64,000 nucleotides of DNA, taken from assembly GCF_030272615.1 (NCBI RefSeq), contig NC_081406.1, forward strand, positions 261,133,386 through 261,197,385. The letters run 5' to 3'. Shown piece after piece: positions 13,043 through 25,516 of the stretch; within the stretch, counting starts at the first letter, position 1, and every line of letters begins with the position of its first letter. A program made the translations under genes and the position numbers. Under the pieces are notes generated by a model. It made no database searches. It worked only from the letters and a program-made list of their open reading frames with translations, and had not been told where the DNA came from. Source of the DNA: Cryptomeria japonica (lineage: Eukaryota > Streptophyta > Pinopsida > Cupressales > Cupressaceae).

Positions 13043-13046
<4 letters not shown>
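11498..13046 (+). repeat. Copia-1 3' LTR
   Basis: About 1,549 bp, matching 5302-6813 along its length. It is about 37 bp longer because of two short tandem duplications (near 11,886-11,930 and 11,980-12,010). The terminal CA appears mutated (CTACCG). The TATA element is at 12,328-12,335. Confidence 0.92.

Positions 13047-13086
<40 letters not shown>
13046..13086. repeat. (GA)n microsatellite flanking Copia-1
   Basis: About 20 GA units directly after the 3' LTR, continuing into GAGAGGTTCTAAA, which resembles the sequence before the 5' LTR. This is the split target site. Confidence 0.93.
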
Positions 13087-13088
<2 letters not shown>

Positions 13089-15099
13089 TCTAAAAATATT
13101 TAAGTAGATCATGATAAACTAATTTCAAAAGATTATTTTCAATGCATCTATTCAAATTGCTCGATAATTTAAAATACCACAAACACACTTTTATTTAATC
13201 AAATTAAGATAATTTTGAAATAATTAAGATAAAATTATTAAATAATGTTAATTTAATCAAATTAAAATAATTTAAAATAATTGAGATAAAATTATTAAAT
13301 ACAAAATATTTATTTAATAATATAAGCACAATTTTAGGTACATAATACATGTAAAATTAAAGAGAAATTAAGTAAAGATACATACGTGCATAATATCTTT
13401 GCATTCTTAGTTGTTGATATCTTTGTTCGTGTCAACTAAATACTTCCTTGATGTCTTATTTGCCCTTGTCTTATTATTCCCCATTTCCTTCCTTTAAAAT
13501 TACTGCCCTTAAAATGACCTTCAAATGCCTTCTTTCATAAAAAATATGAATTACTTTGTTATTTCATGTTTAAAAAATGAAATAAAATATCTATATTTAT
13601 ATGAAATCATTAATTAGGATTTTTTTTTATGTCGGCTCGTGTTCGTACGAACTTCAACAGTTAAAAAAAGCCATGTTTGTATGAACACATCCATTACACG
13701 GTTGTTTGCGCCTTGCATGTTCGTAGGAACATGAGAACTTAAACGGACCTTGAGGGGTTTGTTCGAGCCCCCTTTGCTTGAAGGGGTGTTCATTCAAACC
13801 CCCTTCCTATGCATCTCTCCCCCAAACTCTTCAACATTTTGTGAAATTTTGGCCTTCAAACCTTTGGTTGAAGGCTCAAATGGAACAATCTTGACAACCC
13901 AAAATGTAGGCTGCTATTCATTGAAGCAATCTTTCCAACACTTATAATTTTATTACATAATGAGTTTATTATAATCTTGTTTTTTAAATTTTACCATATA
14001 TATAGGTTTTTCATTGAACATGAACTTCTTTGTTCAATGCATTGGGAAAAATAGTAAACTAATTCTATAAAATATCTATCCCCTAGGTATTGATGTCTTC
14101 TTTTTAACTAAAAAAATTAATTGAATTGGAATATATATAGAACAAGTTATGTGTTCAAACGTACACCTATGTCTAAATTATACTTAGTCAGACTTCAAAA
14201 CTCAATAAAATAAAAAATATTAAAAAATCACTATGTAACCAATTGCATGCCCTAGGTATTGATGTTACAAACCAAAATTTGAAAGAATCAAGTTTTTATC
14301 ATTTATATAAAAAAAATTATGCATTTCAGGATGCACCTCACTCTTAAAAAATGCATTTTCTTGTAAAAAATTACTTTTCAAAGGAGATGGAAAAATGAAT
14401 ACAATTTTTTTCCAACAAAAAATGAAAAAATTATATTTATAATCTGCAAGTAATATGTTACAAATCACTAGTTTACATCATCTCAATATTCTTAACGGTT
14501 TAAAAGTTATAAGTGTCAGAAAGTGAAGGTATTTTTTTCAAAATGTTCATCTAAGTGTCAAACTTGGCCAAAAAGTGTAACCCATTGTTGTGTGATCACC
14601 CTTAATTATAGTAGATTCTCTTAAGATAGAGAGTTGGTTCTATATATATTCATTTTCATTTATATCCAAAATGCAATGGATGCAATCTTCTTCTACACAC
14701 ATCTCTATTGGATGATTGCAAGCTTTATATTCATTGACACAAGAGGCAACACCATTTTCTGGCAAATCCCTCTCAATTTCTTGCATCACTATTTGGCATA
14801 TAATAATCTACAATGCCATTTTTACCAGGACCATCAGATTCAAAATTGATTGCACTTTTGGATCTAATTCTTTTAATAGTACCAATCCAATCATAAACCT
14901 AATCAATGCTAGCTGGTTTCAAAGTTTTAGGCCAATAAACTAAACTTGGCTCATATATTTTCAAAAATAGGTCAATAAATGTAGTTTCATGAGGCTTGAA
15001 ACCAATGGGGATTTCCATGTATGCAATTAAAATCATTTGACTAGTACCCTAATATGAGCAATATGGTAAAAAATGCTTGTTGATAATTGACCTGGAGCT
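13087..15099. other. AT-rich stretch without recognised gene; two short palindromes
   Basis: No convincing ORF. The 65-codon frame at 13,750-13,947 has no recognisable motif. GTTCGTACGAAC at 13,641-13,652 is a perfect 12-bp palindrome, and CATGTTC/GAACATG at 13,716-13,733 is a 7-bp inverted repeat with a 4-bp loop. The part from about 14,650 may be diverged downstream sequence of the minus-strand gypsy remnant, but I cannot show this. Confidence 0.5.
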
Positions 15100-15101
15100 C
15101 A

Positions 15102-15560
15102 CTATGGTGTGCTAGATGTTGAGATGGATAAATAGGGACTAGAAATATATGCATTTTTAACCTCGTACATACATTTAGATTTCTCTTTTACCCTCTCTTC
15201 ACTCCTTGGGATGTATAGAAGCCTACAAAGCAATGAATGATCGTTGGGAATTTTATCAAATTGATTTAAGAATATCATCTTAAGTCCTTCCCATGATAAA
15301 ACACTGAACCATTTGTTAGCATCATTTTTTAGAGATTGCACAAAAAGCTTCATAAATTTATCCTATGGAGATAATCCACTATTAAATCAACAAAATATCG
15401 CAGATGTCTACAACCTGATTCAAACTCACTTACACTAAACTTAGGCAAACAATCTCTAACCTCTCTAGGGACGAAATGGGGTTAGCCTTGAATATTACTA
15501 AAATCTAGAGACCCCTCAAGAGAGAATGGCCTCCTTGAGAGCATAATTGTTGTTGCTACG
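15102..15560 (-). pseudogene. Decayed Ty3/gypsy gag fragment
   Basis: The minus strand reads HLRYFVDLI, then a stop near 15,354, then KLFVQSLKNDANKWFSVL, SWEGLKMIFLNQFDKIP and a tail with RSEERVKEKSKCMYEVKN. This follows the retrotransposon gag pattern (LF.QSL...A..WF..L, W..L...F..F). Upstream codons carry further stops, so it is a fossil. Gag would form the particle shell. A primer-site-like sequence lies upstream at 16,051-16,070. Confidence 0.7.
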
Positions 15561-16050
15561 ATTCTTCCAGTACATTGTCACTTGTAGAGGGGAAATCAAA
15601 AATACAATAAGTACTTCCTCTACAATTAGCTGCTCATGAATTTCCTTTTCTTAGTGTTAACATTCACCAAATAAGGGAGAAATTTATTTCATAAAAAATT
15701 CATGAACTGTCTCCAATCATATATTTACTCTTTGAAAACCAAATCTCATAGAATACTTGGGCATGTTGTAGCTACTACAAACTTCTATCCTTAACGGAAA
15801 TTTTTGTAGATCTAAAACATTCATCACATTTTCATCAAGTTCTTCTTACAGAGTTTCCACCTCTTTTCATAGAGGATTGAACTTTCAATAAGATAAAAGC
15901 TCCTCAAAAACTTCTTTCATTCTAGTTCTTCTCCAATAACAAAGTCACATGTACAACTTGTTTAGATCTGATGCAACAAAACCTTTTCCAAGCCTAAAAT
16001 ATTTTTAACTAAAGACTCTAGGATAGGATTTAATAATAATTTTAATTGAA

Positions 16051-16070
16051 ACTCCCCAACAAAGTCACCA
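16051..16070 (-). other. Primer-binding-site-like sequence of the decayed gypsy element
   Basis: On the minus strand this reads TGGTGACTTTGTTGGGGAGT, preceded a few bases earlier by CAGCA, the expected layout of an LTR end followed by a primer site. The start of the corresponding LTR, at higher coordinates, was not found. Confidence 0.45.
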
Positions 16071-16089
16071 ATTTGCTGGTTGCGACTCG

Positions 16090-19000
16090 GATGGGGTAAC
16101 TCAACCATTTAAGGATTAAACAAGTAAATACTAGAGACTATGTTATAATAAACAAGATAATTCAAATCTTTATCTCTATCAGAGTTGTCAATCTATTGGT
16201 TCCCAAATTAGAAAATTCACTAAATCCTAAAGCTATGCTAAGTCTCATGCTTACATTTAGTGTAGGATTTGACCAACGAACATTATTCAACTAAAGGTTG
16301 AGATCCTCTACACTTAGGCTCTAAAAAATGTAGGTGGGTCTCCCTCATATTATATCATATATTAGCATTCAAGACATTAATCATGATGCTTCAATAAACT
16401 ACACTTCACATAAAATTACAATAGTTTGTGTGACAACTTCTTGACTTATTTATTCCTTGTTCTCCATTTTGGTACTAGCATGAAGTGAAACAAAAAAATA
16501 AAAATAAACCACAAATAGGAAACATAAAATGATTTTCAGATTTAAGACTTGGTTCCTTCTAGGATTTGCACACAACAATACACCATATCGATGTCTTGTC
16601 CATCATAGAGTCAAGATGAATGACCCATTTCTGATGACAACATCAACACAAATCTAGTAGCCATTAAATCATCATTGCCTTACAATAATATGACCTATCA
16701 TACACGTACACATAATCTCCTTTGAAATCCTAAACATGACATTATAACCTTAACATTTGATTGAAAGAAATTTAACCTAGCCCTTAAACAAGAGTTGTCA
16801 ACCAAACATTGCTTGCAGCAAGTGTGCAACAAAAGCCACAAAAATCCTTGATATTTTTTATTAAAAAGAATTGCATACATTGAGGAGACATTATTATATG
16901 TTTTTATTCTTCCAAATTGCAAATTAACTTATTTTCCATTACTAGAAATTATATTACAACATATTGAAATTAAAACTTAAAGAAGACCCAGACCCTAGTT
17001 GAGCTATCCTATACAAAAATTACATCAGCGTAGAACCCAAAAAATGGTGAACCCTTCAAAATGGCCTTGAAATCTCTTTTATAGAACAAGGGAGCAACAA
17101 GTGTCAAGCCATTTACAAGTGTCCTATTTTCATTTGACAATTCAGAGAACATTCCTAGAGGAATAATTAGGAAACAAATATATTTCTCACCAAGAATGAG
17201 GAATGCCTATTTTACAAGCTCGTGAAAAGGCTCATGGGTCGATGTAGATACTCCACATTCTAAACTGATTTTGATCTTCCAAAATCGGTGCAATTGCATG
17301 GAGATGAGGCATGTTACTATAGGAAATATGGAGCAAAAGGGTCCTAATCTGACGACCCATTAATTTTTTAAAAAAATGCATTCATGTTTGAGTTGCACCA
17401 ATAACTTAAGTATTATCATATTAGAATCCTATCAGTTGATCTAAAAGATCTATGACTATTGACAAGGTTTGAATCTTCTCGAATGGCAAAGTCACATTTT
17501 GACTTTTCAAAGATAGGTGACATAGTATTTTCACTAGATCACTAGGACCATTTAGGTGTTCAATTGATGCATAGAGCTCCATCTATAAGCCATAGATTAT
17601 GTGCAAGAAGTTCACCGTGGCACTATCATTAGATTATTGGGACAATAGGATCATCCTAATGAGAGAAGAAGTCTCAGCGAAATACACCTAATATTTCACA
17701 TTACCTAAATCAACATCCATGTCATATATATCCTTTTTCCTTCACTAGATCACTAACAACTCAAAAAGGTTCTAGTGAAGGATAGATTTCCATTGATGAA
17801 TTACCATGCGATCTCCTTTGCCTTGTCGATGGATCATTGGAATTAAAAAATAGTTTCAACGATCATCATACCTCCAATGATAGGATAAATCGCCATCTAT
17901 CTCTCCATATCATTGGATTGTTAAGGCTAAAAATAAGGTTCAATTCTAACATAGGTCCCAATGATAAACTAGAAACCAATGCAGAGGGGGCTACCACTTA
18001 AAGTTAGTTATAAAGAATGTGGAGATCTAGTCTCAACTAGGGACAAGGGGGCCACTAAGGGGCTATGAGCCATAAATATGAAGGCTCAAAGAACATGAAA
18101 ACTTAAGACAGTGAAATAAAGGCTGGTCAGGAAAAATAAAATTTCCTTAGGGATGGAGCTGGTAAAAACATGATATGGAATCCGTAAGTCATGATTAACA
18201 AAATTGGTAAATAAAAAGCACTAGTCAATTTGAAAATATAATGCAATCCTTAGGATGGTTTAAAGGTTTAGGGATTTAGAGGGTTTCAAACTTGCAAACA
18301 AAAAGAAAACCTAACAATGTAGAAATTTCACAAGTCCTAACACTTATATTTCAGAAATATGTCTACAAATTAAAAAAATTTATTGCATAAAATTCGTCTA
18401 GCATGGGAGCACCTTGCTAGACTTTGTCTTTATATGTCTCTTTCTCGTTTATGTGGATTGTTCTGCAACGCAATTTACATCGGTCACTGGCTGATTAGAT
18501 TGTCGTATGGTCTATAGCATAACACATCTTGCTAGCCATACTTATTGACATCTTATATCTAAGCAATTTTAATGTCTATTTTTTTTTTTTCCACCTAATG
18601 TGTTTTTCTATAGCTAACATTTTTATGGTGACTATAATTAAACGTAATAGTTTTAAGTAGTATTAATACAAGTCTCTTCCTTGGGGTCAATTCTGCATGG
18701 ATAGAAGACTCTACATTGCCTTTGCATCTTGGTTAAAATACTCAAAAAATTTCTCTACTTTAGGTCACACATTTGATATAACATATATGCTTGCTAAAGT
18801 GGGGGAAAAATGTAATCTCACAAATTACATACCATAAAATTTCATATCACATAAATCTTGCCTTTAGAGTAAATAAAAGACAATTGTTTAATATAACCAC
18901 CAACCTAATCTAAAATATTCTCATCTACTAAGCATGTCTGAGTTCTTGATCATTGAGTCTGATTTTCACCTAGAAAAATGTGCCATGTGCAGATTTTTGT

Positions 19001-22000
19001 GTGATGTACTAGTGTCCCCCATAAATCTATGACTATGCTAAAATTATTGAGATGCTACACTCCCCACGTTTTGGTAGTGTAAGACCTCTATCAGCGTATA
19101 CCAACATTAGGAGTGCATTTGGACTTGCTATTTTGGTTTGAAACTTCTATTTTGCCTCCAATTCATTCATTCAATCTCTCTCTATTTTTTACATCATTCT
19201 TTTGCAAAATTGTCATTCATTCTCTCATAGTAGCATCTTAAAGCTCCCATTTTATCATATTGAGGTCATTAATAGAAGCTTTGGAGATAGTTGCTTCTTC
19301 CTTGTAGGATTTGCATGAAGACAACTCTATTCTTGCAAGTTACTAGTCTTCATTTTTTAAAGGAGTGGTAACCATTATCTTTGAAGCCCTCTTAGCACAT
19401 TACATTGTCTTTATTTTGATAGCATATTGTTCATTTTCTTCCATTCTTGTATTTCTTTTGTTTATCTATCTATCTAAGCTATTCGTGGATGTTGAAACAC
19501 CAAAATGGGAGTTTCACTTTGACAAGCCCCTATATAGCCACCCTAACATTTTCTCTTTGGTCTTATACGTGTAGGTTACGAAGGGAGACTGTTTGGCGAA
19601 GACCCTTACAACCATCCAATTATCTTAGATGATTTTCTTCCTCCTTTTGTTATTTCATTCAGTTTAAAATCAATATACATTTGTTATTATTTGTTTTTTA
19701 GTTGCATTATAATATTTTTTAAACATCAAAAGTCATACAAGTCATATTTTCACCTTGTTGTAGACAATTTTATTTTTTATTTGTATGAGATAACAACATG
19801 TTGCATAGATGCCCATGCACCACACTAAAGTCCTAGACAAAGAGCTAGTTAAACTATTTGTAAGATTTATGTCACATGTATTGTCTATTTTCTAAGTCCT
19901 CACAATTTAATTATGCTTTGAGTTCATAAAACAAATAGTAACATACAACATTTCCTCAATTTCATAATCAATAATATAAAATTAAGGTTTCTAGTTATAT
20001 TTGGATTTATTTGAGTGTGGTGTAGGAAGCTAAGCTCTCGAAGGATTGACTATCCTTTGCAATAGTTCACTTTTCCCACTCTACGAGTTGTTGACACATT
20101 TTATCTTAAAAAGAGATAAATATCTGTGATCTAGGACATTAAAACAACTTTACCAAGGTGAGTCACGAGTTAACACACAAGAGGCCTGCTAGTATTTATT
20201 TTGAATGTAAAGGGTGTTTCTAGATAACTTTAGTTTTAATTGATTCTTTCCTTTATAAAGATAGCCATGAATAAATTAGAAATCTTGGAATTTTATAGCA
20301 ATTTATATAAAAACTTACAAAAATATATTCAATTAACATCAAACTAAAGCTAATATTAAGCTAATCTACTCCTAATAATAAAAGGGAGAAGGGAAGAGAG
20401 TAAAGAGAGATGGACTTAGAAGAGAAGTAGGTGAGATGATTTTATGATTTGATTGCAAAATGCTTCTTCAAGCCATACAAACTTCTTGGAGAATAAAGTT
20501 ACAAGGCTAGATCAAATTTAAACAACATGTAACATAATTATCATAAAAAAGATACCTCAAACACTATTATACTATAGATGTGCATAGAAACAATATCGAG
20601 TTGCCATTTTAAACTAGAGTGACAAATTATATGAACAAAATCAATTACATTGCATTTGAAAAGTTTTCAATTTGGATTCTTGCCACATTCTTGCTAATTG
20701 ATATTGTTACATATAGATCAATAAAAAACTTTAATAATATACATTGAAGTTAGACTAGTGAGAATGGACCTTGAATTTGTGCACTAATCCCTCTTATAAA
20801 AAAAGAATCCAGTGAATTTTCTTGGTAATTATTCAAGGAAACCCCTACAATGGTAAAAAAACTCCATATGTATATATAAATTTAGGCTTAGAATTCTATA
20901 AGCCTTCATTTTTTTGGGTTGGTCATAAACATAAATTCCCCTAACTTACAAGATGCAAAAAAAAAATTGTTTGGTACACATACTTTATAGGAAAAAATTA
21001 ACCCAAATCTCCCTAAATGAGGTAGGTGACACTAATTTTTTATGTCACTATAAGACACTAATAAAGTTAGATTATGTTCTAGTAGGAAAGAAAACCCCTA
21101 TTAGGTCTTCATGCATACCATCTACAAACACCTAAATTTCTTTATTTATGATATTAATTAATGATTACCGCAACATGATGACTAAATATTTCCTTACACG
21201 ATTTTTGTGGATAGTAAGGGCAAGGTACAATTTTCATTTACTTGTCAACTACCTTAATTTAATAGCACAACTAGATGGGTAGGTTGCATTTGCCAATATA
21301 GGTATCCATCATTTTACCATGACACTTCTCTAAATATTTTTCATTGAGTTATTCACCAACTACGTGTTAATGTATCAATTTTATTAAAGCATATTTCTCT
21401 ATCCACACAAAGAGTCTCCATGATCCTTTTAATTAGGAATAATGTGAAAGTGACAATGAATATATTCCAAATATTGCCCTTAAAGCTCTCTTACAAAAAA
21501 TGTTAAACAAGCTCTTCATGATTTATTAATCTAATAAAATAACGAAACATTTTAAAATATGTGATAATGGTTACTTCTTTTTTATTTGATTTAAAAGATT
21601 AAATTTTATAAATTAGAGATCAAATCCCATTAAAGACTCTTCCTCTACTTATTTCACCATGATTCCATGCTAAAAGATTTGATCTAGAAGATTAGTTATT
21701 ATGGTAGTTTAGAAATTAGGTTCATTTCTTAGGTTTAGTTTAATTTAATTAATCACTTTACTTAAAGTGTGTTCATCAAATTTATTCATATTTGATCTTA
21801 TTTTAATGTTAATATGTATTACATAATGATAAGAAATAATTTGAAAATAATTGATCAAAATCCTATGAATATATTTTTATTTTAACAATATTTTCATAAC
21901 TTTAAAATACTAAATACTATCCATATTTTAATTCTATAATTAAAGTTTATCCTATATTCACTTATCCAACTATATCATTCCTTGGATGCCAACCACATCC

Positions 22001-23819
22001 AAAGGATTAGGGTAATGCTATGAAATCAACAGTGTGAAATAAAACAACTAAACATTATTACATGTCATTATTAATTTATGATGTAGGTTGCATTTGGGTT
22101 TTTCATATTACTTTTTTAGGAGCCCCTTTTAATTATCAAGTTTCCTAAAATGAAGAGACACAAAGATGTGTATGGCTTATTCTAAGCTTTTTTTACTCAA
22201 TTATGACACATCATAGTAATTTAATTCTTGTTCCATGATACTTGCAATTATTCATGCATTTAATACATATTTGACTAAATGTGAGCCTTATTTCCCTAAC
22301 TAATTTATTGTATGTGCCCACATGAGTACCTACGTCTTTATTTTCTTTACCCTTTTAAAATCATACCTCGGGTATTAGAAAAGTGAGGAGATCTAATTAC
22401 TCATGCATTGCTTAATGATAGATCAATAAAAAAAGGTGGCAAACTTTTTGCAATTGGACATGGAAATCCAAACAGAGGTATATTTAAATTCAATTTCAAA
22501 TCTATTAATCATTTTGAGACATTGAATTTCAAAAACATTTATGCTTTATCTTTGATTATGATTAGTAATTAATTAAAAATAAAAAAATTCATTACATTTT
22601 AATTTTAATTAATTATTAAACACAGTCAAATGTACATCCTATATGTTGCATACACAAAAGTCCAAACTTGAAGGTACAAAAGCCCACAGACATGGAGATT
22701 TGAATTAAATCTCAGTGGATAAATATTATGAATCCACTATAAGTCTCAAAAGGTTTCTTTGAAGGTTGCCAAACAAACTTACGTTGTCTTTTGGAGATTT
22801 CAATCATCTCAAATTTTATAAAAATCAAGGTGCATACTCTAGTGCACACACATGGAACAAGAGCAAGTTTAGAAGAATATGGATTTGAAAGAGAATAACT
22901 TAGAGTTTAATTTAATTTTGCATGTGTTGACAAACTCATAGATAATTTAATTATTTCACTTTAGTTTACAAATGCGAGATTTACTTTCAAGACTTTAAAC
23001 ATGATTTTGAATTTGTTAAACATAATAACCATTAACTTGAATTTGTCACCAAAGTGTAAGTTGGTCTTTTGGGTCAATAGTGAAAAGACTAAGTCAAAGA
23101 TTGATGCAGCCTAAGATCAAGGTAAGACATAAGAGGATTTTGAACTAGGAGTTTTAGAGTTGAAAGACTTATAAACATGAGATAAAAACTCCAAAGAGGA
23201 CCTCGAGGGATAATTAAAAATGGTTTAAAGAGGTTGGAGTTTCAAGGGGAAAGAAAAATCTAGCAAATAGGTTGATAACAAAAATTAAGTAAAATCAACT
23301 AGGAAGGACATGGAGCAAGCATATACTAGGTGAAAACCTCTAGAATAAGTGCACATCAAGAAACAAAAAGAACATGCTTAGGAGAAGTATCAAGGAACAA
23401 TAAAAATATCGTTGAAAGAATAGCTAAATCAAGATTTACATGTAAAGAGGGTCTTGACATGATCTAAGGCAATAAAACTGTTCCACGAATACTTTTCCTC
23501 CACTTGATCTAATCCTCCTATTATCAATTCAGCTTATGTTGATGTAACCTGTACACTTAAAATTGGTGCCTATGTAAAATAAAAGTTGTGGTAAAAGTAT
23601 GATAAGATTTATTGTGTCTACAGGGAAAGTTAATGAATTAATAATTCAATTCAAATCATTTTCTCATAATATAATATTAGTCATGCCAAGAAAGCAATGC
23701 AATGTCTATGATGTCAATGTTGACATAGACATTCATACAATTTTTAGTGTTAATGCAAAGATTTATGATGAATCTTTATTCATATTCCATCCCAATACTA
23801 GTACTTATTTATGGTGAAA
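16090..23819. other. Long AT-rich stretch without recognised gene
   Basis: About 7.7 kb with only short open frames (60-75 codons) and no recognisable domain, RNA gene or LTR pair. The first 1-2 kb may be the decayed LTR of the minus-strand gypsy remnant. I see nothing else I can support. Confidence 0.5.
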
Positions 23820-24592
23820 TGTGGAAACAACAATATTGAAAGACTAAATGAATTCAACCACAAAACCCTAGCCTAACAACAACAAAGATCCACCATAACA
23901 TATGAAGATTACCTAAGACAATGCAAATCAAATGAAATCACAAAGATTATACCATCACATGTCCAATAGGGTTTGGATCTCCATTCTTCCTATCTCCATT
24001 GATCTTGCTTGATATATTTGCTCTTAGATTTTGTGTGCACAAGAGCTCAACAAAGAACGGAAATGTGGTTGCAAGTAGGATCGCATATGAAAGTTCAAAA
24101 GCGTAATTGGGTGCTTGATTAGAATGTATATATCCAGGGTTGATAATGAAGGAAGCATCTCCTTATATAGAAGACACTATATGAAATGGAGGGATACGAT
24201 TGAGAGGTGTAAAAGATAAATGGTCGGCTATGATTAGAGCGTAGGTAAAGGAAATAATAAAATAATGAGAGGGTGGGTAGTGTATGAATTAAGAGATGAA
24301 TGACATGTTTCACGGGTAGAAAAAGCTAATGAATTAATTAAATAAATAAAGATTTATTTAATTAATAGAGGAAGTGGGATCAATTAAATAAATAAGATAT
24401 TTATTTAATTTAAGGAAAAGGATAATTTAAATAAATAAATGTATTTATTTAAATGAGAAATAAGGCTAGAAGAGGATAAATGAATTAATTAAATAAATAA
24501 GAATTTATTTAATTAATAGAAGAATTAGGCTAAAGTAATTAAATAAATAAAGATATTTATTTAATTAGACTGGACAATTTTAGGTGTCTACA
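23820..24592 (-). repeat. LTR at the 3' side of the Tat-like element
   Basis: On the minus strand it begins TGTAGACACC directly after a polypurine tract and ends near GTTTCCACA. It has an AT-rich hairpin block (24,330-24,571), a TATA-like CTATATAAGG at 24,161-24,170, and a transcribed part. Only the first ~40 bases and the general layout resemble the LTR at 35-37 kb. The lower end (23,820) is set by the TG/CA rule only and is uncertain. Confidence 0.6.
24330..24571. repeat. Array of five AT-rich hairpins in the LTR
   Basis: Five successive inverted repeats with stems of about 12-14 bp built on AATTAAATAAAT / ATTTATTTAATT, loops of 4-5 bases, and one variant with ATTTAAATAAAT / ATTTATTTAAAT in which both arms changed together. 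They lie in the U3 part of the LTR. Confidence 0.85.
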
Positions 24593-24608
24593 TTTTGCCC
24601 CTCTTTGA
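24593..24608 (-). other. Polypurine tract of the Tat-like element
   Basis: The minus strand reads AAAGAGGGGCAAAA immediately before the TGTAGACACC LTR start, as expected for plus-strand priming. Confidence 0.75.
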
Positions 24609-24935
24609 GACAATGCAGCTTGTTGCATTGTTTCAAAGAAGATAAGATGAATTGATACAAAGTTGCCCCAAGATAGGAATTATATGCCCCCTCGAGAGAA
24701 TGGATGAAAATGTCTGGAAAGATCGCAGACAATCTCTCGATAAGAAAGAAAGGCTAGAATAGACTGACCGGATAGGATAGAGTGACAGAGTCACGTGATA
24801 AAGAAGACTGACTCGAGAGACGAGGGCTAGGGTAGTCTATAAGATAGACCACGAGGGGAATATATTCTCATTGTCATCCACACATCCAAGAGATCAGAGT
24901 GCAGAGCGAGAATAGAGCAGCAACAGTCAGTAGCG

Positions 24936-25001
24936 ATGGCATTGGTGCATAGATTCAATCGCGTTCGCCGATTTCAGAGGCCAGTAGATGCAGGAGAGCC
25001 G
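24936..25001 (+). CDS. Putative first exon of the antisense PMD gene
   Basis: ATG at 24,936 opens 22 codons (MALVHRFNRVRRFQRPVDAG, then EP) ending at CCG, followed by GTGAGTACC, a strong plant 5' splice site. The next frame closes soon after, so splicing to the PMD-coding segment at about 25.9 kb is plausible. It runs antisense to the retrotransposon, between pol and the 3' LTR, where antisense ORFs are known in Tat elements. No promoter is obvious. Confidence 0.4.
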
Positions 25002-25114
25002 GTGAGTACCTCAAAACCTCCTTTGTATGTTGTTGCAATAAATGTTGTCCTAAATGCATGCTAGGTAGTGCAATAAATGCATTTTAGGTATGTCAAACAA
25101 GGTCAAAAAATGTT

Positions 25115-25315
25115 GGGGCGCGTCTGTGCTAGTGCCAGGCACGTCTATGTTTGTGACAGGCACGTCTATGTAGGAAAATGTGTCTATGTCAAATGCGAGT
25201 GCATCTGCATTGTTCAGGAACGTTTGTGCTGTGTGGACACATCTGTGTAGAGCAGGCGCGTCAGTGCAAAGCATAGGCACGTCTGTGCAGAGCAGGTGCG
25301 TTTATGTCTTCTAGA
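25115..25315. repeat. Tandem array of 4-bp-stem tetraloop hairpins
   Basis: A degenerate unit of about 17-21 bp (GGCACGTCTGTGCAGAGCA-like) is repeated about ten times. Five units form complete 4-bp stems around GTCT/ATCT-type loops: 25,118-25,129 (GCGC/GTGC), 25,199-25,210 (GTGC/GCAT), 25,237-25,248 (ACAC/GTGT), 25,256-25,267 (GCGC/GTGC) and 25,277-25,288 (GCAC/GTGC). The arms vary but remain complementary, some with G-T pairs. Other units are imperfect. Confidence 0.75.
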
Positions 25316-25319
25316 TCGA

Positions 25320-25470
25320 ATCGACAGTTCTGTGATGAACATACGTTGTCGATTGGATAAGCTGCTGAGAGGATACACTCAAGCAGGTCCTCTAAGGAAG
25401 ACTAGGATAACAGATAGGGCTCGGATTGACAATTCTGTGATAGAACATACGTTGCCAATTAGGAAACTAC
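25320..25470. repeat. Two copies of an 8-bp-stem hairpin with TGTGATGAACA-type loop
   Basis: Copy A pairs 25,320-25,327 (ATCGACAG) with 25,346-25,353 (TTGTCGAT). Copy B pairs 25,425-25,432 (ATTGACAA) with 25,452-25,459 (TTGCCAAT), with one mismatch. The C-G pair of A is T-A in B, and the G-T pair of A is A-T in B. Both are followed by a shared GAGGATACACTCAAGCAG phrase, so this is a ~105-bp duplication. Confidence 0.8.
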
Positions 25471-25516
25471 TCAAGAGGATACACTCAAGCAGAGGCCCTA
25501 GGATAAGATAGATCGA

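Larger units (their letters stand above)
5302..13046 (+). mobile_element. Copia-1: complete Ty1/Copia LTR retrotransposon, Sirevirus-like
   Basis: The element has two ~1.5-kb LTRs starting TGTTGGCAAT, an initiator-Met tRNA primer site directly after the 5' LTR, and a gag-pol frame in Copia order (gag, protease, integrase, RT, RNase H). A polypurine tract abuts the 3' LTR. It sits in a GA-repeat target: GAGAGA precedes the 5' LTR and GAGAGAGAG follows the 3' LTR, so the target duplication is present but cannot be sized. Long LTRs and several copies of the AAAGGGGGAGA tract recall the Sirevirus lineage, an inference that needs an RT tree. Three in-frame stops make it non-autonomous now. Confidence 0.93.

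Noticed and set aside
13750..13947. 65-codon ORF
   Set aside because: No motif, no start or splice context, AT-rich surroundings.
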